A DNA stretch of 64,000 bases, from the NCBI GenBank assembly GCA_036345935.2, contig JADWOT020000008.1:5559114-5623113 (forward strand), given 5' to 3'. The notes under the pieces were generated by a model. That model ran no database searches and was not told where the DNA came from. It saw nothing but the letters and a program-made list of their open reading frames with translations. Origin of the DNA: Taenia hydatigena (lineage: Eukaryota; Platyhelminthes; Cestoda; Cyclophyllidea; Taeniidae). The translations under genes were made by a program, and so were the position numbers. Shown here one piece after another: positions 59,431-64,000 of this stretch (positions within the stretch are counted from its first letter, which is position 1; the number at the start of each line of letters is the position of its first letter).

Positions 59431-62400
59431 GATTTAGTAAACTTACGGTTTGCCGATTCGGCTGGAATGGCACCGTCATTCGCATTAAGAGAAAGATGTC
59501 AAATGGACAATCATTCAGATATTAATTGACTTGCAGAATTGCGTCTTGCATTATGCCCCACCACGTGTGCTCCTCGTAAACTACTCAATCGGAAAAGGGG
59601 GGTAAACGCTCCCCTACATTTTAGCTCCATGCCTTTATTTTTCCACTTTATTGCCACAAGAATGTCTCACCTCTCTGTCACCTTCCTCTCCTGCCTCCTC
59701 GTCCTTCAGCAGCCTCTATGTCTCAATCATGATTGTGACATGTTTAAACAATGCACACATTCAAAACCTAGATCAGACTAGCACAGGTTAAACTGGATCT
59801 GACTCAATCACTATCCAAAACCAAATCGTGTTTTAGCATAGTTATGCTTATGTTACCATTAAATTTTCATTTCAACCTTTCGCTCTGCCGCTTTAGTTTG
59901 TCCTACACCACATCACTCTAGCTTAGTCTCCTATTCCTACTTCATTTACCCTTTTGAGAGAGAAGGTGGGCGCGTCGCTCCCACTTCTTACTTTATAACT
60001 CGTAAAACAGTTTAATTTCTACCTGGCCACTTTGCCTCCCTTATTTCTCCATAGAGAATCCCTCTACTTGGCAATCTACAGTAATGGGTAAGATAGTGTA
60101 CTTTCCTCTCCGATTTGCCTGCTCAGTTTCCTCAATTCATTTACTATTGCCTGGTTGTTAACCCAAGCTTGTGTCTGTCCTTGTTCACTTTTTTCGTCTA
60201 TTTAAGGAGTACTTTGATTGGGTCGCACGACAACAGGTAGGAACGTGTGTGTTCGTGTGTGTGCATGTGTGTAGGTGTGAAGGCACATTCATCTCATCTT
60301 CGCCTTCAAACTTGAGGAGGGAATCGATGCTGGGCTTGAGGGAGGTGAAGGTGAGAGAAGCTTGTGCGAGACGCCCTCGTAGCACTAAAGTGAAAATGAA
60401 GGTAAGTAGCTAAATGAAGGGACCAGGTCGGGTACATCGTGCATGCATAATTACCAGGAGCATACAGTTTTTCGTCGTAAACTGTGTACTCATAGTGTTA
60501 CAGCTTCTCGTAGCAACATGCAGCTGAGCGGCCATTCACCTTCACTTTTCCTAACCAGGTAGGTGCATGGAATCCGTTCTAACCCTAATCATCTACACAA
60601 CCTGGCAGTGTCTAAAGTGCCTGACCATTGTGCAAAAACGCAACTTGATATGAATGACTTGTCGAACTCTTGATCCTGCCAAGCAGACGTTGGGGTAGAT
60701 CGCCATGTGTGGATGATCTCTTTACTTTACTTTAGGTGTTCAAGATTTGTGTTTTCGTGAAGAATTTAGGAAAGTGTCAAACGTTGCCGATCTGTTACTT
60801 CCATATCTTGCGCAAATGAAATCATGCTTAGTAGCTATTGTTACGCGAAGCAGGCAATGGGGTAGGCATTTTTATAGGTGGGTGAACAATTAGTTTTAGT
60901 AGAAATGCAAACAAAGTGTCAAAGGGCGTTAACCTAAGAAAGGGAATAAAGATTTGCTAGTCGCTATTAGAAGTTATACGCGGCTGGAGCGTAGTCAACC
61001 TCAGTCTACTTGTCATCAATCTTTTCCACCATCTCGCTCAAAATCTTCTAACCCTACTAATCTTCCACTCTGCTATCCCAAGGACGTAAGAGGGCCAAAA
61101 CTATGGGCTGTTGTCGAGTGTACCGTTTGATGGAAACTCTGACCACTTCCATAAAGGCGATTCCCACATAATTTACTCGAATGCATAGATAGGAAAATGG
61201 GCAAGTGGAGGGATTTAAGGAAACGTGGGATAAATTGGGAAGAGAATAAGGAACACAGTGCCACAGCACTGTGCAGAGACATTCGACGATGGCCTTTTCT
61301 CATCCCTTTCCCCACTTCCCTTCCGTAGACGTCTCGTCTTCTCTCCTCACCTAATTATTTTTCGATATATTTAGCTGAAGAAGACTGGTGCCTCCTCTAT
61401 ACCAAGAAGTTGCAGTCAGTGTCATTTTTCTTCCTGGCACAAGGTAACAAATGACTTACCTTCGTCAAATCCATTGCAATCCTTAGGGGTGCGTCTCCGA
61501 TTTCTTTACTCGCATTGCTCCTATTGCCTCTGAATGCTCAAAAGCTGTTCTTCCGAAAGGAGGCATCAAGGTTAAAATGGCCGAGGACAAGAAATCTCGA
61601 CAAGACAAAGCGATCGATTCGAAGCAGAGTAGTGCTGGTGACCCTTCCCATTCTCTTTCGCCTCCTATTTATGTACAATGATGCACGAAATCCGCTCAAG
61701 GTAGAAAAGAACGAAGGCGAGCGATGCCTGCTCCCGCAAAACACCTGCAAGGGATGATTTCAAAAGCCGGCACCAGGCGACATTGAGAGACACCGCATGA
61801 CACGTGCTACTAATCGATTCACCTGCGTCAGATCAGAGGAGGTCAATTGCACAACAAATCATCATAGACGCTCTTCTGCGCATTTAAATGTCTTCTGTAG
61901 CATAGCCGGCTTTAATTATTCGTCAGTGCCTTTTATCCACCTCCTTTCCTCCTCGACTGCAGTCGTCCCTTCATCCTCCACTTCCGTCCTCTCCTTCTCC
62001 TTCTCATCGTTGTTCTCACCCTCCCATCTCGTCATTCCAGAGACGTCAGAGGGTGAATACGGATAAATACTGTAAGGATTAAGGGCAAGTTATGCTACCA
62101 AACCCTCCCTCTCTCGTGTTTTTAAGTTATTTTTCCTTTCTTTCCTTGCTTCATTCGCATGCGCCATTTTAGCGCCATCCCATCTGGTGTTTAGTGTATA
62201 TTGCATGGAAGAGGAAAACTATGATTAGCCTTTGTCAAGTGTGGCATTTGTGACAAAATTGCAATTTCTTTTATTTAGATCAAATGGCTAGATGAGTGGT
62301 TAAACAAACAGGCTAATGAATGGACGAAAAGAAGGAAAATAAAGCACGATGCACTGCAGCACTGCACAGACACTACTCACGATGTTCATTTCCAATCCTC

Positions 62401-64000
62401 ATCCCTCCTCCCTTTCTCTCCTTCATCCCATCTTAAAAGCTCTTTGTTCTTTTGCCCTACTTCAACCATTTTTTTCGTGTTTAGCTGAACATCCATGTCA
62501 CATTACTTCTACTGGAGGAATGCACGCACCATTATTGTCTCTGTAATGCAAGACAACGCTTCGCCCAAGCATGGGCTTAAGGATGCGCATCAGAAGCACC
62601 CCTTCCTTTATTAGAGATAAGTCATTCATTTCCTTATTCATTTCCTACCTTGCACTACGCTCACTGTGCTGTGCTTACTTTGCTTGTCTTCTACATGCAA
62701 TCACAATCACTTAATAAGCGGCAGAACCAGGGGATCCTCTTATGTATGATGACTCGTACAACATTTATGTTCCAATTTGGAGGCACTGCGGCACCTCTGC
62801 ATGACTAGGTTTGACTAGATCTGACCAGATTTGACTGGATCACAACAGACACTATCGGCCACTTAGGCGAGATTCTGACAGATGCGAATAAAATAGAAAA
62901 AGAATAGAGTAGATTGGGCTATTGGATCTATCGTGCCTTCCAAATCCTCAGGGGTGCCTTGTACATCACCATTCAAGTCGACCTCACAACTAATTCGGTC
63001 CGATCATCCGGCTTGACACAACTCCATGTCATGTGATTTGAGACTTTCTCACTCTTATCGACTTGACCCGCCTTTACGCCATGTGAAAAGAGACTGTCTC
63101 ATTCTTTCTCGTAGATATTAGAGATCAAGATGCACGCATAAGAAGTAGGTCCAATAAAGTCCATCAAATGGTTGAAGAGGAGTCCTCTACAACGCAACTT
63201 TGGACTCTCAAGTATTGTGCCCCTCATTATGTCCCACCGTGCGTGCTCCATGCATTCATTTGAACTGAAAAAGGAGAAGTGAGTAGTCCCTATGATGGAT
63301 TTCCTTGCCTTTGAATTTTATTTTAGAGGCACGAGAATGTCTTGCTCCCCTGGATCTCTCACATTTCAATTCTCCCCTCCCTTTGTTATGACCGATTATG
63401 TCCACCAGCAATCGGAGTTAAAATGCATACATGCCTACCTAGACTATCAGTACCAACACCAGTACAAGGCGGTCGGTTTTGGCTTGACGAGCAGCGTGTA
63501 TTTCAGATACAGCTTCTGGCACCGCATCAGTGTTGCTGACAGTTTGCTACCAGAATCTAAGTCCGGATTTCCCTGCTGCTGAATTAATGCTAAGTAGCAG
63601 TTTTATGGCGAAACCAACAATTAAATTGGCATTCATTACGGTGGCGTTGTTGGCAAGCGAATGTTGCGTAAGGAAGAGGGGCATCCATCCATCTGACACT
63701 GGTGGGTAACAAATGAATGATAACACCTGTGCCAACCCAAAAAACTTTCGGGTGCCTCGGGTGCAGAATTCATAAGTTCTGATGGCCGTGTTGGCTAAAA
63801 CATAAAGTGCAATGTGGGCGGAAGAGATGGTCCATTTACCGCTGAATAGTCACGAGACGCTGATGGATTTTTCCACGTGCCACATCAAACGTTACCCATA
63901 TTCCACTAACTTTTACAATATGCAGGATAGAATCATGTGGATCAACTTTATCATTATTTACACATTTTGTTGGATTTCTTACAGACCTCTGCAACATCAG
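59430..64000 (-). repeat. Right arm of the 4.5-kb inverted repeat
   Basis: Reverse-complement match to 35022-39535, running off the right end of the window while still matching. The last 385 bp or so match the left arm without a visible difference. Sequence inside 59430 has no similarity to the 39535 block. Confidence 0.9.
61460..61536 (-). pseudogene. Duplicated exon, copy in right arm
   Basis: Same 77-bp length, frame and GTAAGT donor as 37414-37490: GNRSNASKEIGDAPLRIAM then DLTK. The acceptor is TTTTGAG rather than TTTTTAG. The following exon's acceptor has changed from AG to AA, so correct splicing to the end of the gene is unlikely. The exon body itself is undamaged. Confidence 0.45.

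Noticed and set aside
61538..61750. Lysine-rich frame (MAEDKKSRQDKAIDSK on the plus strand) antisense to the duplicated exon region
   Set aside because: It is open in both arms, but so is the opposite strand, and changes between copies show no preference for either. Kept as unresolved rather than called.

Overview
The window reads as nuclear DNA of an animal. There are no bacterial-style gene trains. Coding signal comes as short exons bounded by GT/AG splice sites, with introns as short as 39-49 bp. The recognisable families are eukaryotic: an NK-2-type homeodomain, an AGC-like protein kinase, a THAP4/nitrobindin-type barrel exon and a Ty3/Gypsy retrotransposon relic. Moderate GC, tiny introns and many decayed gene copies would fit a parasitic flatworm or another small invertebrate. 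The sequence does not fix the phylum and I give that guess low weight.

Most of the window is a mosaic of diverged duplicated blocks. Block pairs found by reading on both strands: 175-1912 with 39535-41132 (inverted); 2630-3300 with 16135-16800 (inverted); 3742-6035 with 45523-47850 (direct); 7350-9000 with 34000-36030 (direct), and again, inverted, with the right end of the window; 31840-34010 with 41500-44440 (direct, split in the second copy by a Ty3/Gypsy relic); and 35022-39535 with 59430-64000 (a 4.5-kb-arm inverted repeat about 20 kb apart, whose right arm leaves the window). Several blocks carry exons with conserved frames and splice sites, so they look like segmental duplications of intron-containing genes rather than plain transposons.

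Region by region: 1-9 kb is duplicated blocks, with a decayed unidentified gene at the left edge. 9-16 kb is mostly empty AT-rich DNA with a possible LTR fragment. 17-30 kb holds three related loci mixing an NK-2-like homeobox gene and an AGC-like kinase, all damaged, plus a few candidate exons. 31.8-48 kb is a dense duplicated zone with the gypsy relic. 48-59.4 kb is mainly single-copy sequence with isolated minus-strand exons, including the nitrobindin-type one. 59.4-64 kb is the inverted arm.

No complete intact gene can be demonstrated. Coding calls are exons, fragments or pseudogenes, and exon chains were not resolved. Repeat boundaries are approximate (about 20-50 bp) because they were found by eye.
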